In this document: positions 54,283 to 63,356 of the stretch, one piece after another
Layout of the letters: each line of letters starts with the position of its first letter
How positions within the stretch are numbered: position 1 is the stretch's first letter
NCBI RefSeq assembly: GCF_000372725.1
Contig: NW_005201732.1
Location: 328,743 to 392,742, forward strand
DNA length: 64,000 nucleotides
Reading direction: 5' to 3'
From: Emiliania huxleyi CCMP1516
Taxonomy: Eukaryota > Haptophyta > Isochrysidales > Noelaerhabdaceae
Notes under the pieces: generated by a model
What the model was told of the DNA's origin: nothing
What the model saw: only the letters and a program-made list of their open reading frames with translations
Database searches by the model: none
Program-made: the position numbers and the translations under genes

Positions 54283-55838
54283 ATGTCAGCCTCGGCGACG
54301 ACTCGATTCGGCATGCTCCACGGCACTGCCCTCGGCGAGGGCAGTGTTAGCGTTCACCAGTACCTCGGTGTCCCATTTGCGGAGCCTCCGCGCCGCTTTG
54401 CGGATCCCATCGACTGGTCGGCGCCATTCGAGGGCGGCGTGCGCCTGGCGATGCGGCCCGGCAGCGTCTGCGTGCAGCCTACCGTCACAGCCGGCGACGG
54501 CTTTCAAGGCTCGGAGGACTGCCTCTTTCTCAACGTCTGGGCTCCGGCGCCGTCGACCGTTCCCCTCCCGGTCCTCTTCTTTGTGCACGGCGGCGACTTT
54601 CTCAGCGGGAGCGGCGGCGAGTACAACTCGAGCCGGCTGGCCGCGAGGCACAGAGTGGTGGTGGTGACCACAAACTACCGGCTCGGCGCGCTGGGCTGGG
54701 CGCGGCTCTCCGAGGGCCGCGCCAACTGGGGCCTGAAGGACCAGCGGAGCGCGCTGCGCTGGGTCCGGAGCAACATCGCCGCGTTTGGCGGCGACCCGCG
54801 CCGGCTCTGCATCTTTGGGGAGAGCGCCGGCGCCAGCTCGGTCGCGCTCCACCTCCTCTCGCCCGCCTCCCGCGGCCTGTTTAGCGCAGCGCTCATGGAG
54901 AGCGGATCGCCCATCGCCACTCCGGCCGGCGCCGCCGAGGAGCTCGCCGCGGACTTCTTTCGCCACAGCGGCTGCGGTGAGGCCCAGCGGAGGGGCGGCC
55001 AGGCCGTGCTCTCCTGCCTGCGCGCAGCGCCGATCGCACGCCTCTGGCGCGCCGCCTCCGCCGCCACTGCTCCTCCGCCGGGCGGCGGCTTCCTCGACCA
55101 GCGCACCTTCGCCTCGGTCGTCGACGGCGTCGAGGTGCCCGCGAGGCCCTTTGAGCTTGTCGCGAGCGGCGCGCTGGCTCGCGTCGCTCTCCTCGGAGGG
55201 ACAAACACCGACGAGGGCTCCGGCTTTGTGCTGCCGGCCGTGAAGCGGCCGCTCTCCGCGGCTGCCTACACCGACTACATCTCCAAGCTTACTCTGCGCC
55301 TCGAGGTGCCGCGTGCGAACCTCTCGGACGTGCTGGCGGTGTACCCTCCTCGGCCTGCCGCCGACAACGCAAAGTTGGCCGCAGCCCTTGCCACCGACTT
55401 TCTGTTTCGGTGCGGCACGCGATGAGCTCTCGGGGCAACCGCGCCTACCTCTACCGCTTCGACCAGCGGGCGAGGGACGACACCTCCGAGCCGGTGGATT
55501 GGGGCGTCACGCACGGCAGCGAGGTTCCATTCGTCTTCGAGCGGGGCAGCTGGATCGACAGCGGAAACACGAGCTTCACGCCCGCCGAGCGCTTGCTCTC
55601 CGTCGCGATCGGCGGCATGTGGGCCGCGTTTGCCTCGCGCGCACAGCCGCTGCCGCCAGCAGCGTGGCCCGCCTACCGAAACGGGTCTGAGGCGCAGCTG
55701 GTGCTCTCGATCCGAGAGGATGCCACGGCGCCACCCCCCTTTCGGGTGGAGGTGCCGCCTCGGGCGCGAGAGTGCGACTTCTGGGAGCGGCTGCAGGCGC
55801 TAGTGCGAGACAAGGCGCAGAGGGTCGCGGCGTCGTGA
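54283..55838 (+). pseudogene. Type-B carboxylesterase (cholinesterase-like), frameshifted
   Basis: ATG 54283 opens MSASATTRFGMLHG. The alpha/beta-hydrolase of the carboxylesterase B family follows: YLGVPFAEPPRRF, EDCLFLNVWAP, FFVHGGDF (oxyanion hole), the nucleophile in FGESAGASSVALHLLSP, the Glu in TNTDEGSGF, and the His in DWGVTHGSEVPFVFE. All three catalytic residues are present. The frame breaks near 55410-55425: one frame ends FRCGTR with TGA 55423-55425, while the collinear +1 frame continues RHAMSSRGNRAYLYRFDQ to TGA 55838. No AG-bounded intron explains the shift, so it is a one-base mutation or sequencing error. Residues before ATG 54283 (LFSSSSS) could be part of an upstream signal peptide. 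Its 3' end overlaps the opposing Helitron-like frame by 39 bp. Confidence 0.8.
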
Positions 55839-56895
55839 CGCGATCTTGACCTCGGCGACGGCGAGGCCTCGGAAGTGGGCCATGACGGCGCTGCTGGTGG
55901 CGCCGACGCTGAGGGTCGGGTCGGGGCAGCCCGCCACCGGCTCCAGCCCTTGCTCCTGCGCCAGCGGGTCGGAGAGCAGCGAGGCGGTGTCGAAGACCAT
56001 CTGGTCTTCTCCAGCCTCTGTCAGCCAAAGATGAAGCCCATCACATTCGACCCACGAGATTGGCAACCTCGCGAGGCGAGATAAGAGGGCTCCCGCGGCG
56101 ATCAACACCGCAACTCCTTTTCTAAATTTCACCAACGCAAGGCGCACCTTTTTGTTTTGAAGACCTCGATACTTAGCGCACTGCTCGGGCGAGAGCTCAA
56201 ACACGTGCCGCGTCTCGTCTTCGCCGCCGGCTACGCGCACAGACACAGTACGCGGCAGCGCCGACACGTCAACCCGCGTGTACGTCAGCGACGGGTCGCG
56301 CACGCCGCACGAGGCGCATGCGTGCAGCGGCAGCGCGTGCGCCATGCGCTCGTCGCTCCACTCGCCCAGCAGCCGCCGCTTCGTCTCGTCGGAGACGTGC
56401 ACGCAGCGCTGCAGCAGCGCCGCCGTCTCGTCCTCGGGCCGCTCCAGGTCCATGACGACGTTCGTCGAGGCGTGGAAGCGCGTCTCCAGGTCGATGGCCG
56501 CCTGCTCGGCCGCGGCGAGCTTGCCCTGGTCGACGCACATGCCGCACACCGCGTGCGCCGTGGCCGCGTTGTGGGCGCACGGTCTTGGCGACCGCCGGCG
56601 CTGCGCGCCGGTCGTGCTGCTCACGCTGCCGGCGGCGCTGGTCGCGCGCCTGCCGATCGCGCGTGTTCGCGGCGGCTGCATCTCCTGCTCGTTTCGCTCG
56701 CACCCGAGCGGCGGTCGCCAGGCGCTTCAGGTCGGCGGTGCTGCGCGCGCGGCCGTCGGCTCTGCACAGCCACATGTCCTCCTCCTCGGCAGGCTCGCAC
56801 GGCTTGCCGTCGAACTGCGGCGGGAACCCGCGACGACGCTTCGCCCAGGCCGGGCACGATGGTGCCGCGACGAGCGGCGTCGAGGCGACGGCCAT
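55800..56895 (-). pseudogene. Helitron-type helicase protein, N-terminal fragment, frameshifted
   Basis: ATG 56895 opens MAVASTPLVAAPSCPAWAKR, then FDGKPCEPAEEEDMWLCRAD and a basic helix (RDQRRRQREQHDRR). Near 56570-56590 the collinear reading shifts frame and continues AVCGMCVDQGKLAAAEQAA, ACASCGVRDPSLTYTRVDVS, ELSPEQCAKYRGLQNK and LPISWVECDGLHLWLTEAGE. The CASCG zinc-ribbon-like block, followed by an xLSxEQxxxY stretch, resembles the region N-terminal to the Rep/helicase domains of Helitron proteins. The frame stops at 55800, inside the 3' end of the esterase, so the Rep and PIF1 helicase parts are absent. A decayed transposon insertion is the simplest reading. Confidence in the Helitron call is moderate to low. 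Confidence 0.45.
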
Positions 56896-59037
56896 CGATG
56901 GGTCCAGAAGACTTGGAGACACTTCTAAACCAAAAGCGAGCACAAGTGCGTTACATGGGCATGGCCGGCGTTTCTGCACCGAACGATCTTACTTTCGGTC
57001 TATCGAAAGTGTTGATCGATAACTTCGAAAGCTTCGATCACAAATCGAAGCTGTTGAGGGCGCTGTTAGGCGAGGCGCCAGCGTTGCGCGGCGGTCCCCC
57101 CCCCCCCCGTTATGGTTCGGGCTAGCGAGAGGGTGCGGTGTGTAGTGCGGTTCGGATATCTTCACAAGAGCTTTTTGTTCTATGGTTAGGGGGTAGACAG
57201 CGTCCTAATCTAAAATCTGAGGATTCAGGATTGAGGGCTTGCTTCAGTGAGGCCAAAGTGAGTCCATGGATGGGTGAGAACGGTGCGCGACACGAGGAGT
57301 CACGCGGACCGACTCGTCGGTGACTCTGCTGCACGCCGTTTCAGAATTTTTCTCAGCGTGACCGAGACGTGGAAGAGTGCCACCGTCGGGTAGGACGGGT
57401 CGGCCCGGAGCATCAGAGTAGCCGTCGTGGTCGCGGCGAGCAGCGCCGGCCACTCCGGCGCCGCGTCGGCAACGTGGGAGCATGTCCACCGCCACTTCGC
57501 GGTCGCAGCGCTGTTGTCACCAGAAACGCCGCTATGTACCTTTTCGGGCAAACCATCGATCTGTATGTCGATTTCGACTTGACGGCGGCATGGAGGCATC
57601 ATGTCTCCATGCCGCCGTCAAGTTGGAGCCAGTCTGCGGCGACCACAGCGCTCAGAAAGGTACATAGCGAGCTTTTCAGAGTCAAGCGATTGCGCGAAAT
57701 CCCACACTGGTGGATTTTGGTGCTTTGTCTACCCCCTACTATGGTGAGTAACGTGGATATCGTGGTGCAGGAGAAAGTCTTATTAATATATTCAGAAAGT
57801 CGAGAAAGACGGAAAGAGTCGAGAAGAATGCTCACAAAACCACGCGCACAGTAGTCTCTCCATGTCGCTCCCGCGCGGCGCCCCGCGCGCCCCCCCCCCC
57901 GGCCCCCGCCGCCTCTCGCGCCCAACGCCCCCCACCCGCAAAGCTCGCGTAGAGAGCTCAGCGGTCTCTCTTTCGCTACGTGTTCAACGACGTTGAACAG
58001 TGTTTGACCACGGCGCTGTTCACAGCGCGCGCGGACGGCAGTTCTGCGAGTCCCGCTCCGCAGGACTTTTGTAAAGCATGCTTGTGGCAAGTTACAGACG
58101 CTAGTATCGACCTCAGAGACCCAAACACGAATTAATAATTAAGGCTCAAAGTATGGTCAAACAAACAGGTCAAACAACGAAAAGAGACTAGTGCGACCGC
58201 TAGACGGCGGTCTCCGCCAAAGTAGAGCTCGAGCAAGATGTTCAGCCGCCCGCACGTCGTCCCCCGCACGCTGCCGGATCCAATATTGGTTGGGGACCCG
58301 TAGCATCATGCCCTTGGCCCGCGTGCGAGGCAATAATCCGACGTCCTGCTGGGGTGCCGGCCCGAAGCATGTACCGCCATACCGAGCTGTATGCACTGTA
58401 TGCGGCCCTGGGATGACACGTCTCATAGCGCCGAGTGCCGCTGGCGTGCGACATCGGCGGAGCAACGTGCTGAGCACATCGGGAGAAACCCAGAAAGGCC
58501 CTCTCGAGTAGTCGCGGCGCGCCCGTCGCGGCCCGGCGCCAGGTGCGCTCCGCCTCGGACGGCTCCAACGAGCTCGTCTAGCCGCCGCCCCTCCAAGAGG
58601 CTGATTCGCTGCTGATTCGCCACCGCTGTGACCCGCTTGTCGCCCGTGCCTGCCATGCTCGTGAATTGTCGTCCCTCCCTCTCCTCTGAGGCCAGCATAC
58701 TCGCCCATCGCTGCACATGTGTGGCTTGGGGCGCTGAGACAGCGCCCGCGGCTCTCACATAGCGGCGTCCGCACCGTGCCCGATCTCCCAAACCCTCGCG
58801 CCCGCCGTCGATTTGCGGCTGAGGCGAAGGCTGGGGAGCGGTCGTATCCGGCGGTCTGAAAAATGTTTTGTTTTGTTTCGCGATTTCTTTTGTGCCTGCG
58901 ATTTCTTTGCGAACTTCCTGGCGAGCACGCCTGCTTTTCGCTGCGCATGCCCGAGCCCTCGGGCGAGGGCTTGTGCTGTGAATAGCAGGCGTGGCTCTAC
59001 TCGCCAGGCAGGCGAACTTCGCCTCTTACACTCCTCG
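56896..59037. other. Gene-free interval with small palindromes
   Basis: No credible gene. There are TCGATAACTTCGAAAGCTTC palindromic text near 57010-57045, a hairpin at 57578-57622 and a C-tract near 57890. A short minus frame (57300-57560, VHSGVSGDNSAATAKWRW) has some coding character but cannot be assigned. Confidence 0.4.
57578..57622. repeat. 18-bp-arm hairpin
   Basis: CTTGACGGCGGCATGGAG and its exact complement flank a 9-base loop. Imperfect pairing extends outward (CTATGTACCTTTT at 57532, AAAGGTACATAG at 57657), so it is the core of a larger imperfect inverted repeat. Confidence 0.9.
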
Positions 59038-59655
59038 ATGCCAGGAGCGCTCGAGCTACTCGGCGCAGCAGTGACGGGCCTCGGGTTCGACGAGCTGCGC
59101 GACCGCATCGACGCGGAACCAGACGACACCCTTCGAGAGGCGGTGCTCGAGTTGCAGGCGCAGATAGCGCAAGACGTTGACGCCGCTCGCCGACGGCTCG
59201 TTGAGCAGCCGGCACTCGCGATGGCGGTACGCCGGCCGCACCTCGCAGACAGGGCTTCCCTGCCCACCACCCTCATGCCCCTCCTCTGCTAGCAGGTGCT
59301 TCGAGCCCAGATCCGGCTCGGCCTCAACTTGGCGCAGAGCATCCGCGACGCTGGGCCGGCCCTGCAGGCGCAGCTGGCCGCAGCGCCGCATCCCGGACAG
59401 CAGCAGCCGACGCCTCACCAGCCGACGCCGACACCCTCTGCACCGCCCGCGCCTGTGCCTGTGCCTGCGCCTGCGCCTGCGCCGCCGCCGTCGCAACCGC
59501 CACAGCCTCCACGACCTGATGCGGCGGCGGCGGCCGCCGCCGCCGCGCAGCGCGAGTCGTTGTTAGCTCAGCTGAAGCTTATCTCGCCAGAGCAGATGGC
59601 GGCGCTGCCTGCGGAGCAGCGGGCGCAGGTGGAGGCGCTGCTCAGGGCGCAGTAG
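59038..59655 (+). CDS. CstF64 (CSTF2) hinge plus C-terminal-domain protein lacking an RRM
   Basis: Exons 59038-59226 and 59296-59655 give about 182 residues. The intron is 69 bp, GT...AG. ATG 59038 opens MPGALELLGAAVTGLG. The segment ARRRLVEQPALAMA|VLRAQIRLGLNL resembles the CSTF2 hinge, which binds CstF77 and symplekin. A Pro/Ala linker (PVPVPAPAPAPPP) follows. The last 28 residues, QLKLISPEQMAALPAEQRAQ then VEALLRAQ, match the CSTF C-terminal domain (LxLTPEQIxxLPPEQR), a three-helix bundle that contacts Pcf11/PC4-type partners. CstF64 normally begins with an RNA-recognition motif; here the ATG follows directly on noncoding DNA and no RRM is seen upstream. It may be a natural RRM-less paralogue or have distant 5' exons. 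Confidence 0.75.
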
Positions 59656-60116
59656 ACGTGCGTGGCCAGAGGAGCTGAGCAGCAGACCAACAGCAGAGTC
59701 GCGAGAGTGACTGTCATAGTGTGCGTGGTGGTACTTGCGTATCCTTCAAATACCCTCTTCACGGTGTCTAGCATCTATCCGAGCGAAGTGTCAACGTAAC
59801 GATAGGGTCCTGCGGTACGTAGACAATCTACCTCCCATCCAACCGCCCACCGAAACCCCCCCCGAGCCCCGTGTGTGTGAATGAATGGAGATGTTGGATC
59901 GTCGTTTTCGTCTCCGTAGACCGTACGCGGGAGGTATACACTCGCTGGGTTTAGCGTTGCGTTCTCTCAGCGTGGTCTATGGTTTGCTAGACCCATGAGA
60001 CCAGCCACGCCCCGCCCTCGGGCGCCTCCAGCGCCGCCCTCAGCCACGCCGCCACGACCGACGGAGACGTCAACTCCGCAGTCACACAGATACGCACATG
60101 GGGTATCAAAAATTAG
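59656..60116. other. Gene-free interval
   Basis: 3' flank of the CstF64-like gene; nothing else recognised. Confidence 0.4.
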
Positions 60117-60645
60117 ATATTCTTATCTGTTTGCCCCCCTCCGAGACTAGGGACAGTCACCATCCGTACACAGGAGAGATGGGAGTGCGCCTCGCCCCCG
60201 CTTGCCCTGACTGCACAGGATAGCGTGCCCCGATAACGGCGACACATAGCGGGGGACACTGCGCAAGGAGGGGGTGCGTCGACTTTCTTTTGTCCTCTCG
60301 GGGGAATGTTCTCTCGGCGCCCATGGCCTTCTGAGGTTTCGTACTAATGATGTCCTTCTTGGCACTTCGGGCGTCGGTGTGTGCGTATCTGTGTCTACTT
60401 CCTCCGGTATGCTATATAGGTTTCCCGAGCTGAGACCTCCTTTCAATCGCAGCGTCTCTTGATGGATGCCTTCCCGCTGGCGGGAGTTCCCCAGTTCGAA
60501 ACCTGCTCGACCCTTATAATTTTTGTTCACACCTGAGCGGGCTCAATTTTGCTCAGATGCTCCTACGTGCTACGAATTCGAAATCGTGTCCTCACGCTTA
60601 GCGCTTGGAGTGTGTTCGTTTTTCGTCACGGGTATCAGTCACACA
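60117..60645 (+). mobile_element. Probable Copia-type LTR (5' LTR)
   Basis: It ends ...ACACA at 60645, immediately before a tRNA primer site. It contains a TATA-like GCTATATAGG at about 60412 and a CTTATAATTTTTG stretch at about 60513. The 5' portion (60117-60253) recurs inverted at 7786-7923. The exact left border is not determinable without a second full copy. Confidence 0.6.
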
Positions 60646-60657
60646 TGGTATCAGAGC
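60646..60657 (+). other. tRNA-iMet primer-binding site of a Copia-type retrotransposon
   Basis: TGGTATCAGAGC is the classic primer-binding site complementary to the 3' end of initiator tRNA-Met, used by Ty1/Copia elements. It starts one base after a CA-rich LTR end. Confidence 0.8.
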
Positions 60658-61060
60658 TCTGGTCGCGGCCCAGCACCAGCCCCAACACGCCAATCCACCC
60701 GCAGGCTCAACGCCTGCCATGCGGCCGCCGCCACCACGCACCAGTTCTGCGGCCGCCACCGCAGCAGCTGTGGACGAAGCCTCCGGCGAAGGCTATGGGC
60801 GGGTATGCGTATGTGGCCGCCGCCGCGCCGCCGCGCGCCAGGGCGGGCGGCCGGGGGCCGGGGGGGACTGCAAACTCCCTCGGGTGCGCATGTCCCCCCC
60901 ACCTGCAGGTCGCACACGACACTGTGTCACAAATCAATGCATGCACAACAACAACATGTACATGTGTGTGTCTCGCGCCTTGGCCCTTGGGGGGGGGGGG
61001 GGGTGAGCGGAAAGGAGGAACCTCTTGAGATCCCAAGAGCACCACTCTTGGAGTAGCACC
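60658..61060 (+). mobile_element. Short internal region of the Copia-like element
   Basis: Follows the primer site with a Pro/Ala-rich frame (KPPAKAMGGYAYVAAAAPPR) ending in a G-tract near 60990. No protease, integrase or reverse transcriptase is seen before unrelated sequence begins, so the element is truncated or nonautonomous. Confidence 0.45.
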
Positions 61061-61611
61061 ACCCAGAGCGCTGCAAGCAGCGCCGGGCCATGACGGCTTA
61101 CCCTACACATATCAAACAATGAGTGCTATAGAGAGTTGTTTGGTATATTGCTGAAATCTCTCTCACCCACATATCAACACACAAAATCTTTGTCAAGCGC
61201 AAAACTTCAACCTGCTGCTCCACGAGACGTTCGGGGGCGGCTTCTCGCCCACCGCCGTTCTCAAGCTGCGCGCGAGGCGGCGCAGCTGCGCCGCCTCGCG
61301 CGCAACGAGTCGCGCGCGGGGCAGCGTTGACCGCACGGCCTACTCGCCCAAGTACTCGCGCTCTCTTTTATGTCCCACCATGCAGAGCGCATCTCTCTCT
61401 CTGACTCTGTTGTGCGAGGCGTGAAGAACATAAGAAACGCGCCATTCGCTCTCACTTGGCAACCCTGATTGCACGCGCGGTCTCGCGCGCGCCCGCGCGT
61501 GAACAGGGCAACTCCCTTGAAGATATGTTTTCCACGAAGCTTGAAAGAGAAGTTCACTCGAAGCTTTAACTGCCGGGGCTCCAGGCTGCCCCAATGATCT
61601 GCAAATGATGT

Positions 61612-62520
61612 GTGAGAGAGATTTTAGAAAATCAACAAGAGCAATCACGACTCTCACAGTGATTTGGGCTCGGCAGCTTGTCAGCCCTCAGCCGAAGCTG
61701 GGGCCGGTCCCGTAGCCGAGAGAGCCCGCGCCGTTGAGTTCGACGCGGTCAGGGGGCCTTGCGGAGAGGCCAGCGAGATGGCGATCGCTGTACTTCATGG
61801 CGCCCTCAAAGTGGGGCTGGCTGACAAGCCAGAGGTCGATACTCTGGACGACCCATAGGATGCCACGAATGCCTGAAGGAGAGGGAGGCGAGGCCAGAGG
61901 CAGACTCAGCTGCTCTCGGCTGATCTCGCTTTGCCTTTGGTGGCTGAAGGACCCGATGGTCCTGTCACATTCGCGTTCCGAGTCGTGGGGGTAGAAGAAT
62001 TCGAGGTAGAATCGAGTCAGCGCTTCCTTGTAGTACAGCGGACCGCCAGGCTCGCCGGCAGCATCCGCAGGGAGGCAGCATATGAGGCACCAGTCTTCTG
62101 GAGAGCTCAACAGCTGCAGCCGCGATGGCAGAGTCGGCCGCGGTTCGAGCGAGCAGCTTTTGGCTGCGGGATCGAATCGCGGAAGGCTCATGCCCTCGCG
62201 GAGCGACGCGGGTCGCGCGCGGCGCGCGCGTGTGCGAATTGCGACAACAGTTGACAGACGACAGCCGCCTGAGCGCTGTCCGCTGAGCGACTGAACGACC
62301 GTCGCCGCAATCGACACCGCTGCCATTTTGACGAGCAGCGCGAGCGCGCTCGTCGGCGGCCAGCCGTCGCGGGCCGGGCCGAGCCCGGCCTCAACCGGCC
62401 GCGCCGCCGCCGCAGGCCCGGAGGCCCACATGGCGGCCGACCAGCTGATAAGGAGGCCTCTCTCCTTCTTGAGGTGTTAGAGTTGTTGGTATTGCGAAAA
62501 ATCTGTATATCTCTCTCACA
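61612..62520. mobile_element. TIR-like element carrying a minus-strand ORF
   Basis: The left end TGTGAGAGAGATTTTAGAAA plus ATCAAC and the right end GTTGGTATTGCGAAAAATCT plus the flank to CTCTCTCACA are imperfect inverted repeats of each other. The interior matches 46950-47694, and a 100-bp fragment lies inverted at 33913. No clear target-site duplication was found. It contains the 247-codon ORF listed next. Confidence 0.6.
61688..62431 (-). CDS. Conserved ORF of a repeated element, unknown function
   Basis: About 247 codons. The second half reads SSPEDWCLICCLPADAAGEP, YYKEALTRFYLEFFYPHDSE and RGILWVVQSIDLWLVSQPHF, with Cys pairs and aromatic blocks. The same frame is preserved over about 139 codons in the 47-kb copy, with a 6-bp in-frame indel between copies, but is stopped there by TAG. 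I recognise no transposase or other family. The first 90 codons are Arg/Ala-rich and less convincing, so the start may be internal. Confidence 0.4.
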   Translation of the reverse strand: MWASGPAAAARPVEAGLGPARDGWPPTSALALLVKMAAVSIAATVVQSLSGQRSGGCRLSTVVAIRTRARRARPASLREGMSLPRFDPAAKSCSLEPRPTLPSRLQLLSSPEDWCLICCLPADAAGEPGGPLYYKEALTRFYLEFFYPHDSERECDRTIGSFSHQRQSEISREQLSLPLASPPSPSGIRGILWVVQSIDLWLVSQPHFEGAMKYSDRHLAGLSARPPDRVELNGAGSLGYGTGPSFG

Positions 62521-62616
62521 TATCGCCCCGGGCAAGGCCAAGGAGAGGGGCGACTCATTCACCCTTTAGGTGTTCATGCCGCCGCACACAGCGGGTCCCC
62601 AAAGGGTGAAGGCCTT

Positions 62617-62768
62617 CCCTGGGACCCCGTGTTGCGTGATTGTCTCTGTGCGATTTTCGGGCCCGGGAGCATTTGGAGCACTTGGAGTGCAACAAAACAT
62701 CATCTGGAGTGCCGTCATTAACCGCACATCCAGGGCCGGGGAGCTAAGAAGCGCACCCAGCGGGCCCG
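62617..62768. repeat. Composite of short dispersed repeats
   Basis: 62617-62680 is the inverse of 21559-21625, including CCTTCCCTGGGACCCCGTGT and GACTGTCTCTGTGCGATTTC-type text. GAGCACTTGGAGTGCA at about 62672 also occurs at about 25426. 62738-62768 is the inverse of 49247-49275. Several families are nested here. Confidence 0.8.
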
Positions 62769-62821
62769 GGGTAGCGGGGTTGTGCGTTCCTGTGCCGGGG
62801 TTGTGCGTTTGGGATCCTTTA

Positions 62822-62888
62822 TCACAGACCAGCGCATAGCGCCGCGGGACGTATTTTCTTCTCGTATTTTTTTCTCATTACAAGGCTG
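62822..62888 (+). repeat. Interspersed repeat R1, third copy
   Basis: TCACAGACCAGCGCATAGCG, GGACGTATTTTCTTCTC and ACAAGGCTG in the same order as 2572-2637. Confidence 0.85.
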
Positions 62889-62941
62889 GGTTCGACGTTT
62901 TTGGCTGGTAAGGTATGGTAGGGTCACGGATCTGGCGCCGC

Positions 62942-63300
62942 GACCATACCCCCCCACCCGCGCAGGACATGGCCTCTGGCCGGCAGGACCATACCCCCCC
63001 TCCCCCCCGGTCGTCTGGTCGAACGCTCCCGGATCGAGCTGACCGCGGCGCCAGCAGACCTTAATGTTCAGGAAAGGGACTTCTCAGGCTCATAGTAGGT
63101 CGTCACTGTCATAGATGGGCCAGATAGTGCCAGGATGCGTCCCGCTCGCCCACAAAACGTGCCGAAAGCGTTGCCGGTGTGGTGCAGACCAGCAGCATGA
63201 CCATACCCCTGGAGAGGGCCGCCAGCCTGACCATACCCCCCCACCCCTCGAGGAGGCCGCCTCCGGCGGCCAGGACCATACCCCCCACCCTTTGGCCGTG
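62942..63300. repeat. Interspersed GACCATACCCCCC motif
   Basis: The motif GACCATACCCC(C/T) occurs at about 62942, 62987, 63199, 63229 and 63281, usually after a GCC-rich spacer containing GGCCG or GGCGGCC. The spacing is irregular (45, 212, 30 and 52 bp), so it is neither a simple satellite nor a CRISPR array. Confidence 0.7.
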
Positions 63301-63356
63301 ACGATGCATGTGATTCCTACCACCAAAAATGTCGAACCCTGTGAGGCTGTGCAAGC

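Noticed and set aside
58157..58948. Minus-strand ORF of 263 codons
   Set aside because: Mostly Arg/Ser/Gly-rich with no conserved block; it overlaps the promoter region of the CstF64-like gene and looks like chance.
60480..60510. tRNA-like B-box text (AGTTCGAAACC)
   Set aside because: No cloverleaf arms or A box at proper distance; it lies inside the LTR. No tRNA or rRNA gene was found in the window.
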